64,000 nt of DNA, from the NCBI RefSeq assembly GCF_000002985.6, contig NC_003282.8:9362001-9426000 (forward strand). Reading direction: 5' to 3'. The stretch is from Caenorhabditis elegans. Its lineage: Eukaryota; Nematoda; Chromadorea; Rhabditida; Rhabditidae. Below, piece by piece: positions 1 to 16,661 of this stretch (its first letter is position 1; each line of letters begins with the position of its first letter). A program made the position numbers and the translations under genes. The notes under the pieces are model-generated. The model did not search any database and was not told the origin of the DNA. It saw nothing but the letters and a program-made list of their open reading frames with translations.

Positions 1-4454
<4,454 letters not shown>

Positions 4455-7400
4455 TCTGTTGTTGCTGTGTTACGACCACCGATTCAGATTTACCGCATGT
4501 GATTCTGAAAAGAAAAACAGAAAATTTCTCTGAAATTACTGAACAATCGCCGAGAAATCAAGCAAATAAAAGACAAAAGTCTCAAAACAAACAAAACAAT
4601 TTCGAAAATCATCCACGGCGGCGGCTACGGTATGCGTACACGGATTGCCATTGCGTACCAAAAATTGCGGAATTCACATTGAATTTCACGACAAAATTGT
4701 TCATTTCCTCCAGAGAAAAATTAATTTTAATTTATTAACTAGCAAAAAAGCATATATTTTGAAGTTTAACTGATCAAATCACCAAAAGGAAAGTGGAATA
4801 TAGTCAACAAAACGTTGTTTTCCACAGATGTTAATAAAGAGGGAGAGAAAGAAGGTGGAATAAACCCTGGAATTTTCCATTAGAAATTTCTCACTTTTAC
4901 TTTCGAATAAAAAGGTTTGATAACGATGAGTAAGAGCGGTGAACAGGCCAAAAAAGTATTGGAAGAGATGGAAAAAGAAGACGGTTATTTGTGTTTGTTC
5001 AGGTGTAGGTGTGGTGCGGTTCTCGATTTGAAAAAAAAAGTTTATAAGAATCGGAGCACGTGTTTCTTTGGAAAATTAAAAATTGGTGCAAATTTGGAGA
5101 TGCAATTTCTAGATCAAAGAGAAATCAAATTAAGATTCTCAATCAATTTTGCGCATCTACACTAAATCGCTGCGCTTATATTGCAAAAATAGTTTTATAA
5201 GCGGTATGTTCAACTTTCAAAAACCAAAAATTGAGGAAGTTTTTCGACTCTTGTTGAGTTTTCACCGGACAGCACAACAAACGGTTATTTAACCGCGAAA
5301 CCGCCCGTCTAACTCTCTGAGACTCTTCAATCGAAACGTTCTCTCATTTTCTCAATTTAAGGGCGCCAATTGTGGGGGAGAATTGTGGCAAATTTGAAAA
5401 TAGAAGAATTTGTAGAGGCCGACTGATTTGTGAGTCATCCACAGTTGACCGAGTCGATCAATAATCAAAGTAAACTGATAAAAGTCCATGGAGTAACAGG
5501 TAAGTGTACACAATCTCTGCGCATGATTATTATTTGCTGTGCAATATTTTGCTCTTTCATATTCTTCTGCCAGTTATCAACATCATATCAATCTACCAAT
5601 CACTAGTTTCGAGAGATATAAGATATTCGTCTCACCTTTCACATCTCAACTGAGTAAGAGTTCACAAAGAGCAGAGAAACGGATAGGATACAGGGGAACG
5701 TGAGGAGATAAAAAAAGAAAAGATGAAAATGTTCGATTGGAAGAGGAAGACGATGGGGACAACGGACCGATCATTTTATGGTTTCATGGGCGATTCAAGG
5801 ACGTTTAGAACGGCTCGAATGAGATGCTTTTGAAGAAGAAAGAGGATACATTTGAATGCATCACAATGAATTATTGACAAAGAATTATTTGAATTTGACA
5901 GCGCTTTTCGACAAGGAAAATGGAAGAAATTTGAAAATTGTTTTTGAAAAACGATTATTACAATGGGATACGATTAAAAATTAAAAAAACATTCACAAAA
6001 ATACATGTGCGAAATGAGAAAGAAACGAGTTTCGCGCCAAAAGCGGTGCCAGGTCTCGACGCGCCTTTCTTCTAAACACACAAACTTGTGCGCGCCTTTA
6101 AAGAGTACTGTAGTTTCAAACTTTAGTTTTGGCCGAATTGATTTATATTCAAAAATAATATATACAAATGAATGGCTACAGGCGTTCTCAGAAGTTTTTA
6201 AAAGATGATACGTTCAAACTTTGTAGAATTCGTAGAGATGACCCTTTGATCAAACAATAAGTACATAGGAAACCATGAACGTACTCATGTCTGTCCGATA
6301 TAAAAAACAAAGCTATAACAAAAAACCAAGTGATACTCGAGTGGTCAGAGACGAACGAAAATATCTGCGTGTCTTTCTCGACTCTCTTCATCTCTAACTG
6401 TGTTGTTTACTGGTACAACATTCAATGTGTCTACGTCTCTTTGAACACAGACGCTCCCTCCTCTCCACCGTTGTGCAGTAAATAGTTCTGCCTCTCCGTC
6501 TCGATGACCACAACAAAATACGGCAGAATAGCGAGCAAGAAGATGATCATCTCTCGAGAAACAATGCATTTTTGTTAAATAAACTAAATATAAGAAAACT
6601 TCTTGATCTTCCAAATAGTTTTTACAGGAAAGATGAAGTTGACGACCATCTATCAAAAAAACTTTGGTATGTTAACGAAAAAATGCGAGTTGATGAGTAC
6701 TAAATACTTCATCAGAAGTATTTTGCTTATTGCAAACCTTTTTAGTTTTGCTAGAAACAATAAACTAGTTAATTCTAGAGGTTTGTAAATTACCGTATCA
6801 GTCTGGAACTAAATATGTAGAGATGAAAAACCATGGCTAACAAACCCTCATTTACTAGCATGCTCATTTACTTGAACGCTCAATTCCTAACGATGGCTCA
6901 ATCCCTTTGACACTCATTCACTGATGTTTTCACTTTCGTTCGTTTACTAATACTAATGGCTCGTTTACTAATGCCTGATTCCTTTTGAAATATCATTTAC
7001 TAACTTAAAATAACACTTTTACTCATTCGCAGAAAAAATAAATCACAAAAACAAGAAAACGTGATTCCACTTAAGTATATAGTTAAGTGAGAGATAGTAT
7101 AGGAAAGTGAGAGGGTGCAGAGAAACATTTTCAGATCGGCTACATCTCTAATTATTGTAGGGACTTACTTTGAAGATAGTCTTTCAAAAAAATAAGTTTC
7201 ATTTGGAAGTTAGGAATACTTCCCTTGTTAGAAATTTGGCGAGTTGGATGAGAAATGCATCATATGAGAAAGAAGAGGTTGAACTGGGTATTCTTTGGGT
7301 AATCTGGCCAATTGTGTAAAAAAGGAAAATTCCAAATTCCAACAAGATCAGAAGAGAGCAGTGCAAGGATAGGGAATATCGAGGAATTGTCAAATGGGAA

Positions 7401-9508
7401 GGCTACAAGTTATTATTGGGAGTGGTTCAAGTGGGGAAGCGCATGGATAAGACACTTGCTGATGGATAACTTGCTGATATAAGGATAAGGATAAGGTGGC
7501 CCGTAGAAGGCGGTACTTGAGGTAGACCAATTGATTTGTGGGGAATTAAGGTCACCAGCGTGCGATTGAGCGTGCTATAGGGGTTACGGCGTGCAAGGAG
7601 AAAAACGATTCTGGAGCAGTACGAAATTTAGTAAGAAATGCGAATGTTGGTAAATTGGTACATTACTAAAACATGAAGAACCAGCCGCTGAAGGCGCCTC
7701 CTACAACTGGTGGCAACCACAATGGTTGTATATGTCCTTTTAATTATTTATATGTTTTTTCTACAAATATGTATTTTTATTGATTTAAAAATGCCCCATC
7801 AGTAAAAAATTGAAACACTTAAAACGCTAAATGCATGCATTTCACAATTAGGATGCACCAAGAAATTGTAACTAAAACACAATTCAAAACACATTGTCAG
7901 ACTTTCAAAAAAATTCTAAAAACTACAAAATGTCCCTGTTCCTGATTATTTTAGAAAAGTTTTAACATTTGTTTAATTTGCTAATTTGCTTCTCCTACAC
8001 CCGCGACAAAATCCTCACTAACTCCCAACCAATTCTTCAAAAGCTAAAATTCATAATTTCCCAAATTACCAAAATACTATAGTACTCCTATAATAAAACC
8101 TCGTCAATGTTCTAACTCCCAAACCTTCCAATGCTAAAAATATATCACTTCACAAATTAAAGTAACCCTATAATAACAGTATACCTACAGTACCTCTACA
8201 TTACTCTACATTACCACGCTATTTATTACAAAAACTGTGTTTAGATTTTGAGCAATAGTGCAACAGGTTAAGCAACTTAAACTCCAATTTTTCCTAATGC
8301 ACAAGAAAAAATACAAAAGCAAGAATTGTTTTAGTAAACCTCGAAAAATCGTGATCGAAACGTCATAAAGATTGGAGATGACGAAATTGTCGACGTACCA
8401 ACTTGGCACACCGCCAATGCTGCTTACAGGCAGATCACACTGGACGTCGGGTTTTTTGTTCGGATGTCGAACATATGCCGTTCGTTTCTGACCCGCCTGG
8501 TTACTCAAAAAAAAATCCTAAATTGTTTCTTGTCCAAAACTTATGGTGGCAGAAAGATGGTATGTACGTAGACAGGCACAAGGTAGGAAAGCTTGTGTAG
8601 CCTTTTAGATCGAAACAATTGGTTTTCTTTAAATTTTGCAAAGCCACAATGATCGTAGTAAATAAATTGGGAGCTCTAGTTGTTAGTTTTCTTTTTTGAC
8701 TGATTACTAATGTTTACTAATCTGTTAAAGCTGTTATTTTTCACATTTTGAAAACTCAATTTTAAAAATAATTTATGTATCACTATCGTTGCTCTAGGCA
8801 CTGAAAGTAACTAAACCTAGAGTCGCCTGTTCTCCATGCCTTCTGAATCTAGATGTTCTACTTGAGATATCTCGACTGATATCTAGTCCAAAACCTCAAG
8901 AGATTTTACCTCAAAGTTGTTACTGCTCTCAGTCTTTTGTATCTTCCTATTGAAGTGAAAAAGCATTATGAAACTGAGAATAAGTACATACTAAATTTCT
9001 AAAATAAATAAAATAGTAGGTATTGATAACTGTTATTTATTTATTCCTGGTCTTTGGACGCGCACTTTATTTCTAAGTTGGTTTTTAAAAAAATATCTTT
9101 GGATAAGTGACACCGACTGTGTTTTTCAATTGTTTCATTAATTCAAGAAAACTCATTTTCCCCAGTCAAGTTCTGTGCAATTAATTTTGTACAAAACTTT
9201 TCAAATATTAGCAAATAATATAGACTTCAACCTGTTTTACACATGTAAACCCGTTATGATAATCTATTTTGCAAAAATTGGTACCTTCATTAAAATTCTG
9301 ACTTCTGGCATAAAAATCAAATTTCCTTAAATTGCACAACACAATTAGTCATATTTAGACAGGTGTATTATGAAATACTTGACAACACTTTCTGCCTCTT
9401 CCTTTTGAATGGCGCCAGTTGTATAATCGTCACATAACGAGTGTGTGTTCTTTTTTTGGTTTACTGTTATTTTTCACATTTTGAAAACTAAATTTGTCGA
9501 GTTTTAGA
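4455..9508. other. Long upstream and intergenic region without a convincing gene
   Basis: This 5-kb stretch separates pezo-1 (leftward) from an F-box-type gene (rightward) and probably holds both promoters. An open stretch at 4926-5019 on the plus strand has coding-like codon use and a possible donor, but I found no second exon. Positions 6045-6130 hold a dispersed repeat with GGTCTCGACGCGCC and CGCCTTTAAAGAGTACTG. Positions 6840-6990 are rich in the word TTTACTA. Positions 7680-7830 resemble 47468-47590. Positions 8070-8215 repeat short words such as CCTACAGTAC and CCTATAATA, also seen near 49.7 kb. Positions 8735-8770 duplicate the sequence just upstream of the F-box-type gene. Confidence 0.5.
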
Positions 9509-11136
9509 ATGTCGTGGCCTACTTTGACTGTTAGACTTCAACAAAAAGTCATCAGATATTTGGATTATGAGTCGAGGTGTGTGACTTTTCTTTTGACTGT
9601 GAAAAGCTGAAACATGAAACATGTTTTTTGGGGAATATATATGTTTCAAATTTCTGAAACTTTCCATTCTTCTAGTTTTTGAAAAGAATAGTTATACAGA
9701 AATATCTAATTAAATGTCACGGGGGGGGGGGGGGGGGAGCGCCATTCACGGGCGCCCGTCGCATAACTTCATATTTTAGCTCATCATCTCTTCCCATAAA
9801 AAAGGAGAAATTTTAAAATCAAATAATTAAATAAAATCACTTGATGAATACAACATTCATTGAATAATACCTCAAAACCGCCAGAAAAGTTTCATATAAG
9901 GTATGCGGTAGGGAACGAGAAAGAAAAGTAAAAAAAATGAAGAAAAGAAGACCCCCGCCTCGATCAGATAAAAGTTTTATTTGTATTATTAAAATGGAAT
10001 TTTTGCAGATGTAATCTTCGAATTTGTTCGAAAGATGATAAGGATTCGGTGGACTCGGTCAAGTTCAATCCAAAAACTTTAATGCTTTATGAAATCACAA
10101 GTGATATGTCCGAAGAAAAAGTAGGTTAAAGAAAACATATTTCATTATAATTATAAAAAACTCCCAAATTTCATAATTTTAAGACAATCGTCCGAATGCA
10201 AATTGATACATTCAAAATGTGGTTCATTGGTAAAAACAATATCACAAAAGTTGATAAGAGTTGGAATGGAGAATTAGTCGATGAGTTGAGTGAATTGAAA
10301 CAGGAAAATCGATATGATGTCATCAGAAGATATTTAACAAGAATGTCTTTAGATGGAATAATTCAGGCAGAATCTATTAAACTTGACGATGTAAGCAAGG
10401 CTATTGTATCTATATATTTCAAAATTTCATTTTCAGCTATCCTTTTCTCCACCAGAAACTTTGAAATTCAAATGTGATAACCTTGAAGCTTCGTATATTG
10501 GAAATAATCATGACGCCTTATGGATGAAACAATTTATTCTTGAATTTAAAAATCTTACAATTATAAAATACCATCCACATGAAGATATTGGATTCACGTA
10601 TTCCGAACTCAAAGTTTCAAATTCATTGAATCTCAACTGCGATATTGGCATTACTGATAAGGATTTACTTGAAATCAAAGCAACAAGTTTGAATATTTCA
10701 TCACAACTTATCACAGTAGAAGGAGCAAAGAAAGCCCTTGAGGTTCTTGAAATTTTTAGGAAAATCAATATAATAATCAATTTTCAGAGATTTTTGAAAC
10801 GAGGAAAGAAAACCGATACTTTCGTTTTGGAAATCAGAAGACCTGAAAATTTCAATGCACAAGAGCACATTATTCCAAAATCTTTGGTTATCCGAAAAAT
10901 TATCAGAAGAGGAGAAACCGAAGACGAATATTAGTGAGTTTGCTCTTCCAATTTTTAGTTTAATAGAATTTTTCAGCGGAAAAATCTTTCGTGGATTCGA
11001 AAATGAAAATGGCGTCCAAGATGTTCGTGATTTCAATTCTTCTCTAATGGGTGATAAATTAATAGTATCATGTAGTGTTTATGAAAAGAGTGAGACTCCT
11101 TGCCAACTATACCCATTTTATTATAGTTATGGTTAA
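9509..11136 (+). CDS. F-box-type nematode protein, six exons
   Basis: Exons 9509-9576, 10009-10120, 10184-10390, 10437-10742, 10788-10933 and 10977-11136 join in phase to give 332 residues. The first 40 or so residues (MSWPTLTVRLQQ, a LDYESRCNLR stretch, then CSKDD) look like the F-box of the expanded worm families, in which a short helical box binds a Skp1-related protein and a divergent C-terminal domain binds the ubiquitylation substrate. The C-terminal part has the pattern of a Leu/Ile-rich segment, then SLNISS, then a FLKRG stretch, reminiscent of worm F-box-associated domains. I cannot assign the subfamily. Intron 1 carries a run of 17 G at 9721-9737. The function is inferred from the N-terminal pattern only. 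Confidence 0.72.
9721..9737 (+). repeat. Poly-G tract of 17 G
   Basis: An uninterrupted run of 17 guanines sits inside intron 1 of the F-box-type gene, followed by AGCGCC. In C. elegans, G/C tracts of this length can form G-quadruplexes and depend on the helicase DOG-1 (FANCJ) for stable replication. The tract itself is read directly from the sequence; any instability here is inference. Confidence 0.95.
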
Positions 11137-12721
11137 TTACTATTTAATTGTTAATTGTTTTATCTGTTTCATATGTACTACATTTTTTCATAAATTATTA
11201 GTTTATTCTTTTTTTTAACTTCAAATTCACAAAAAATAATTCGCTAACTAGATAAATTATATGTATTCTTTGATTCTAAAATCTATCCTTCTCTCATCAA
11301 GCTGACACATTATGAATCTAAATGTTCAAAATACCCAGAACTTCTAGGCTTCCTTCAAATAAAATTGTGTTTTATCCATATGCTGAAAGGACCCATAGAG
11401 ATTTTGTGATAAACTCTCGAAAACAAAGCATATTTTTTCCGAACCTAACCGAGGAAAACACATTTTTGAATCCAATCATTTTAGGAACAATTGATGAGTT
11501 GTGGAAGGTGAGAGAAAATGTTCTAAAACACTACTTCCAAATCATCAATTTGTAGTTTCGTGATTATAAATTTTATTTTTTATTGTTTTAGCACTCGACT
11601 TCAACAAAAAAATTCCGTTTGTAATTTTCAGAAGCCATGTCCCAGAGGGTTCCTAAATATTTTCATCCAATGTTCCAGTTCTTTAAGTGATTGGTTTTTA
11701 CGGATCCTTAACCTGTTTTAGAAATGCGTGAATAGGAAAATTCCAGCAAGCTGCAAATTTGGTGAATGCCGAATAGTTGATCCCCAACGAAAATTGCCAT
11801 AAACTTAATAATTTTTGTAGTGGTTTTGTCTTATTTCTCAGCCCACAGTTTTAGGAAACTTCTCTATTTTTTAATTTTCTCAAATATTTAGGAACAATAT
11901 CATCGGATGTTTCAAACATCAAAATTTGATGAGAAAATCAGTTGATGTACAGAACACAATGGGTTTTTGGTATACAGAACACATTCTTCTCATGACCGAG
12001 TGTAATGTGACCAGGACACTCATTTTTCACAAGAACAGTGATCACTGAACACTTTTTTTTTTTTAAATTTTGGAAATTGTTTTTTAATGAAGCACATGTT
12101 TTTGTTGTAAAATTTTTAATTGTGAGCATCCCCTAATTTAACTTCATTCGCCGCAATTATACCCACAAGCAAAGCTCAATTGAGAATATCATTGGAATTT
12201 AACACAGTTGGCAAGATTACTGTACATAGTATACCACAGTTAAAAAAAAAGATTTTCGCTAAAATCATGATTGTCATCATCAGAAAGGTCATAAAGATTT
12301 ATAAATTGAGTTGAAGATATTTAGCTTTCTATTTTTTTCATAACTAGCATTATACTCTCTTCGAATCTACTAAAAATTCTCAATATGTTTTTCAGCTTTA
12401 AAAATATTCTGAAAACCTAAAAACTTTCGATCAACTGAGAGTTTTCTAAATAAAAAGAGTAAGTGGTGCAAGAACAACTGGGAGAATACGGTAAGTAATG
12501 TCTTATGCCTGCGATCCCCCCAATCGAAAGGCTCTGTGATCTTATAATCTTCTATTAATATTTCAAATCTGTGCCATCAATCTTTCCCATATATTTCTCA
12601 TTTCATTTTTTCCGTTTTGAATTGGTTTCCATGTCACGCTGTGAATTCCATTGATCTATGTTGTTCCATGAAACTACGCGTCGCGTCATTTTTTTTATTC
12701 ATTGTTCCTTTCATATAGAAC
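11137..12721. other. Intergenic region, no convincing gene
   Basis: Between the F-box-type gene and the first aminoacylase I see only short AT-rich open frames. The plus-strand frame at 11322-11555 has no clear start context or splice partner. The last part must contain the upstream control region of the first aminoacylase. Confidence 0.45.
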
Positions 12722-12791
12722 TGATAAGATATAATTAATAAAAGTGTCTGTCTGACAACTCTGTTCTCTTACTTCGAAACTAGTATAAAAG
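12722..12791 (+). promoter_or_regulatory. Promoter of aminoacylase copy 1: GATA site plus TATA box
   Basis: TGATAAGATA at 12722 and TATAAAAG at 12784 lie 133 and 71 bases before the start codon. The same pair, similarly spaced, precedes the other two aminoacylase copies. TGATAAG is the site of intestinal GATA factors such as ELT-2, so gut expression is the natural inference. Confidence 0.65.
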
Positions 12792-12854
12792 AAAACATTC
12801 GGGTCGTTTCGGGTACTTCCGTGTATACTGTAGTTCTTCAGTTCTACTTGAAAA

Positions 12855-14422
12855 ATGAGTGAAGAACATATTGCTGTAACTCGTTTCCGAGAATACCTTC
12901 GTGTTAATACAGAGCAACCAAATCCGGATTATGGTGAGTAAACTTTGTTTTAAAAACAAAAAAATTCAATTCAGCTGCCTGCCGAGATTTTCTATTCAAA
13001 TACGCGGATGAGTTGGGAATTGCGAGGAGGTCTTTCGAGGTATTAATTTTTGGATTTTCTTTCAGAGAATACATTTAAACATATTCAGACAGTCCCGGGG
13101 GCTATTTTTGTAATAATGACGATCCCAGGATCTCAACCAGAATTACCTTCAATTATGTTATATTCTCATACTGATGTAGTTCCAACATTCCGTGAGCATT
13201 GGACTCATGATCCATATTCTGCATTCAAAGATGAAGATGGAAACATTTTTGCTCGTGGAGCACAAGATATGAAATGTGTTGGAGTACAGCAAATGGAAGC
13301 TTTAAGAAACTTATTTGCTCAGGGAATCAGGCAATGGAAGAGGACAATTCATTTGGTTTGGGGTCCCGATGAAGAAATATTTGGAATTAATGGAATGAAA
13401 GGATTTGCGAAAACCGATGAGTTCAAGAAGCTGAACCTTGGATTTTCATTAGATGAAGGGATGCCATCAGATGATGATGTCTACAAAGTTTTCTACGCAG
13501 AAAGAGTTGCGTGGTGGGTGAAAGTAACATTCCCTGGAAACCCTGGTCATGGATCACAGTTTATGGAGAATACTGCAATGGAGAAACTCGTAAGTTACTC
13601 TTCTTCTGCAACTATTTGAAAACTAATGCTATTTCAGGAGCGGTACCTGGCTAGTGCCAGAAAATTCCGTGATGAGCAAAAGGCTCTATTGGAAAGTAAT
13701 CCTGATTTGACAATTGGAGATGTTACAACTTTGAACGTGAATATTGTAAATGGTGGAGTTCAATTCAATGTGATTCCTGAAAAATTTGAAGCTTGTAAGT
13801 TTGAAAAATAATCTAATATTTTTTAAAAATATCGTTTAGTTGTCGACATAAGATTGACGCCGTCCATAGATTTTAATGAAATGCGAAACAAGCTGGATCA
13901 ATGGGTAAAAGATGCAGGAGAAGGTGTCACTTATGAATTTTCAAAGGTACTACCATATTTTCAATATTAAAAATAATTGTTATCCCAGCATTCCGACTTG
14001 AAACTAGTGACTCCACATACACGAGATGATCCATTTTGGGTTGCATTTGAAGATAGTTTGAAACAAGAGTGAGCTATTTGTTGCAAGGAGTTTATTTTTA
14101 GATTTATACATTCAGAAAATGCAAGTTTACAACTGAAGTACTCATTGGATCTACCGATTCCCGCATCGTTAGAGAGGTATTAAAAAATAACATAGTTTCC
14201 ATTTCATTGTAACTGAAATTCAGGCTGGAGTTCGAGCAATCAATTTTTCTCCATTGATAAACACTCCTCTTCTAGCACATGCACATAACGAATTTTTAAA
14301 TGAAAAGGTTTTTCTGAGAGGTAATAACTAGATGGATCTAATTTTTCATATTGACTATGATGCTTCCAGGTATTGAAATCTACCAAACGCTGATCAACAA
14401 CGTGGCCAATGTCAACGAATGA
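12855..14422 (+). CDS. Aminoacylase-1 family M20 metallopeptidase, copy 1
   Basis: Nine exons (12855-12933, 12975-13039, 13089-13589, 13638-13794, 13840-13946, 13989-14068, 14116-14176, 14224-14320 and 14370-14422) join in phase to 399 residues, the usual aminoacylase-1 length. The family hydrolyses N-acyl-L-amino acids to free amino acids in the cytosol with two zinc ions. Visible family motifs are SHTDVVP (zinc His and Asp), ARGAQD (bridging Asp), PDEE (general base and zinc Glu), LDEG, and a late HAHNE segment expected to hold the last zinc His. The sequence after PDEE is IFG rather than the usual VGG. Most of exon 3 is nearly identical to copy 3, although neighbouring exons have diverged, which suggests gene conversion. 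I recall this tandem set as C10C5.3, C10C5.4 and C10C5.5 but cannot say which copy is which. Confidence 0.93.
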
Positions 14423-16519
14423 GCGTCTTCTTCATCACAATACTCGCATTTTCTTTTTTTTAAGCTTGTATGAATAAATGTGTGAAAAAGTTAAAGCTGA
14501 AATGTCACTTCTTTTGGTAGAAACTAAAGAATTTCCCGCATCCAATAAGTTTCAGAAAATTTGATCGTCTCAAAAATCGCATCCGTGGAAGTCGGAAAAC
14601 CCGTGTGAATTCTCTCACTGGATCAATTTTTAAAAATAAAATATATCTTATCTATGAGACTCTTTTTTTGGTTTTGGTAAGTAAATCTTATAATCTTATC
14701 ATTCGTCTGGGAACGGAAGCAGACAAGAAAAAAGAGATACAAAGAAAAAAAAAAAAAGTTTTGAGATCAAGGTCAACTATCATGACCGATCATAGACGTG
14801 ACTTTGACAATACTTGGAACACACTTTTTTTAGAAGCTAGAAAAATAGATTTGATAAAAGTACATTGAAAAATGTATGAAAAAAAACGATAAAGATAACA
14901 AACAGCTCCTGATTTTATATTGACAAAACTATGAGTATTATTTCAGAATATTACATGTTGGTAAAGAAGTCCTTCCAGATCGTTCATAGTTGAAAAATAA
15001 ATTGAGACAAACAAAATAATAAGTAGTTGAGTTAGATTCTGGGGCTCTAGTTTCCGGCATAGAGAAATCATAATGAGCTCTATAAAATTGAAAGGTTTTA
15101 TACTTTTTCAAAAATTAAATATATTTATAGTTTTTGGATCTTTCGTTGGTGCTTGTATTAGTCAGTTACGATCAGTAATTCTTCTGGTGATTTGTTACGA
15201 TAGAATATTCGTTGGTATCGAAATTGAAGTAAACAATTTTCAAATTAATTTGTCCTGTATCAATTTGTTCCAGAATCAGCTTTTATCATCTTTTTCTATG
15301 AGATCTAGAAAAAAACAACCCAATGGAAAAATGTGTATTTTTCCTTAAAACACTTGAAGATGAGAATGTTTACCATAAGTGTTTTTTAGTCTAGACATTG
15401 AATGATCGTAATTGAGAAAATTATTGGATCTTGTCATCTTCAAATCATCATTTTTCATATATTTTATGGGAAATCGCAGTTGACAAAAGAATCAGATGAT
15501 AAGAGACACACAAATGGTTCGTTGAACAGAACACATTTATGTCAGGTTTGATCAAAACGGTGACCAGGGAATCAATTCGTGAGAAACAGTAAATGAGACG
15601 AAACATTGAACAAATTGAACTTTTTAAAAGGCCAAAAAAAAGAGAAACAAGAAACCAGGCAATATGCATTTTTTAAACATAATTAAACTACATGGTGCAA
15701 ATTTGATAAAACCAAGACGATGACAGTCTGGTGTCAACTTGAAGCAATCAGTGCAAATTATTCAATTAAAAAACGTTAGTAGCTGATGTAAACATTCTTA
15801 TATAAATCTGGGCAAAATTTTGAACAAACAACATCGTCAGAGCTTTCAAGCTTTTAGTGAAATTATATTAACGAGAAAATAAGATAGTATAAGCTTAAAA
15901 GTAACACTTTGTGCACCTTTGTGCGGCCCTTAAATGATGGGCAAGTCTATTAAGGTCCCATTATAAAAAATTTTGAAAACATTTTTAAATTGTTCAAAAT
16001 TACTAAATCTCTGAAAAACTTTATCTTCAATTATCAGTAAAGAAATCAGTAAAAACAGTTAATTTTCGAAGTTTCATACATTCGGATGTATTATCGTAGC
16101 TGATCATATTTGATATCGAGATGAGACAAACGACCAACTGTCTAGAACGTTTTTAGAACCATATGATTGTTTGATCTTCTGATTAAACGTGACTTGATTT
16201 TCATTTAATCACGATGAAGAGCATTATAAATTGATTAATAGTTCGCAGGAACGAATTTTTTGATATGTGTTTTTAATTGAGAACGTTAAGATATCTAATG
16301 ATATATAGACCCCTAAACTTTCCGGTCAGACAATTTGGAATTCTTGTAGTTTCTTATCAGCTTGTACTTCCAATCAATCACTTCCTGGTACCACAATTCT
16401 TTTCAAAACTTTTTCTACTGTATTGGTTCTCATGTCAAACTGATGACTGGACTATGTTGTACTTAGAAACCAGGTATTGTGTTCTTTCTTTTTATTGTCC
16501 ACCTTCTGTCACATTGAAT
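14423..16519. other. Intergenic region between aminoacylase copies 1 and 2
   Basis: AATAAATG near 14472 is a likely poly(A) signal for copy 1. The rest is AT-rich. Open frames such as 15073-15348 and 15448-15669 lack splice partners, family resemblance or coding-like codon use. Confidence 0.45.
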
Positions 16520-16582
16520 TGATAAGATATAATTATAAAAAAACGGTTGCCAACTCTTTTTTCGATCAAATTTGTATAAAAG
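16520..16582 (+). promoter_or_regulatory. Promoter of aminoacylase copy 2: GATA site plus TATA box
   Basis: TGATAAGATA at 16520 and TATAAAAG at 16575 lie 142 and 87 bases before the ATG. A GGAGCGCTCGG block just after the TATA box resembles the GACCGCTCGG block in copy 3. These short blocks stand out from otherwise diverged upstream sequence. Confidence 0.65.
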
Positions 16583-16661
16583 GAGGAGCGCTCGGAAAAT
16601 TCAATTCATTTGTGTTTATCATTTTCTTGTGCACTTTTCCAAAACGAGAAGCTATTGAAAA

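Noticed and set aside
11322..11555. 77-residue open frame after the F-box-type gene
   Set aside because: It has no family resemblance, promoter or splice context; it may be a relic but is not supportable.
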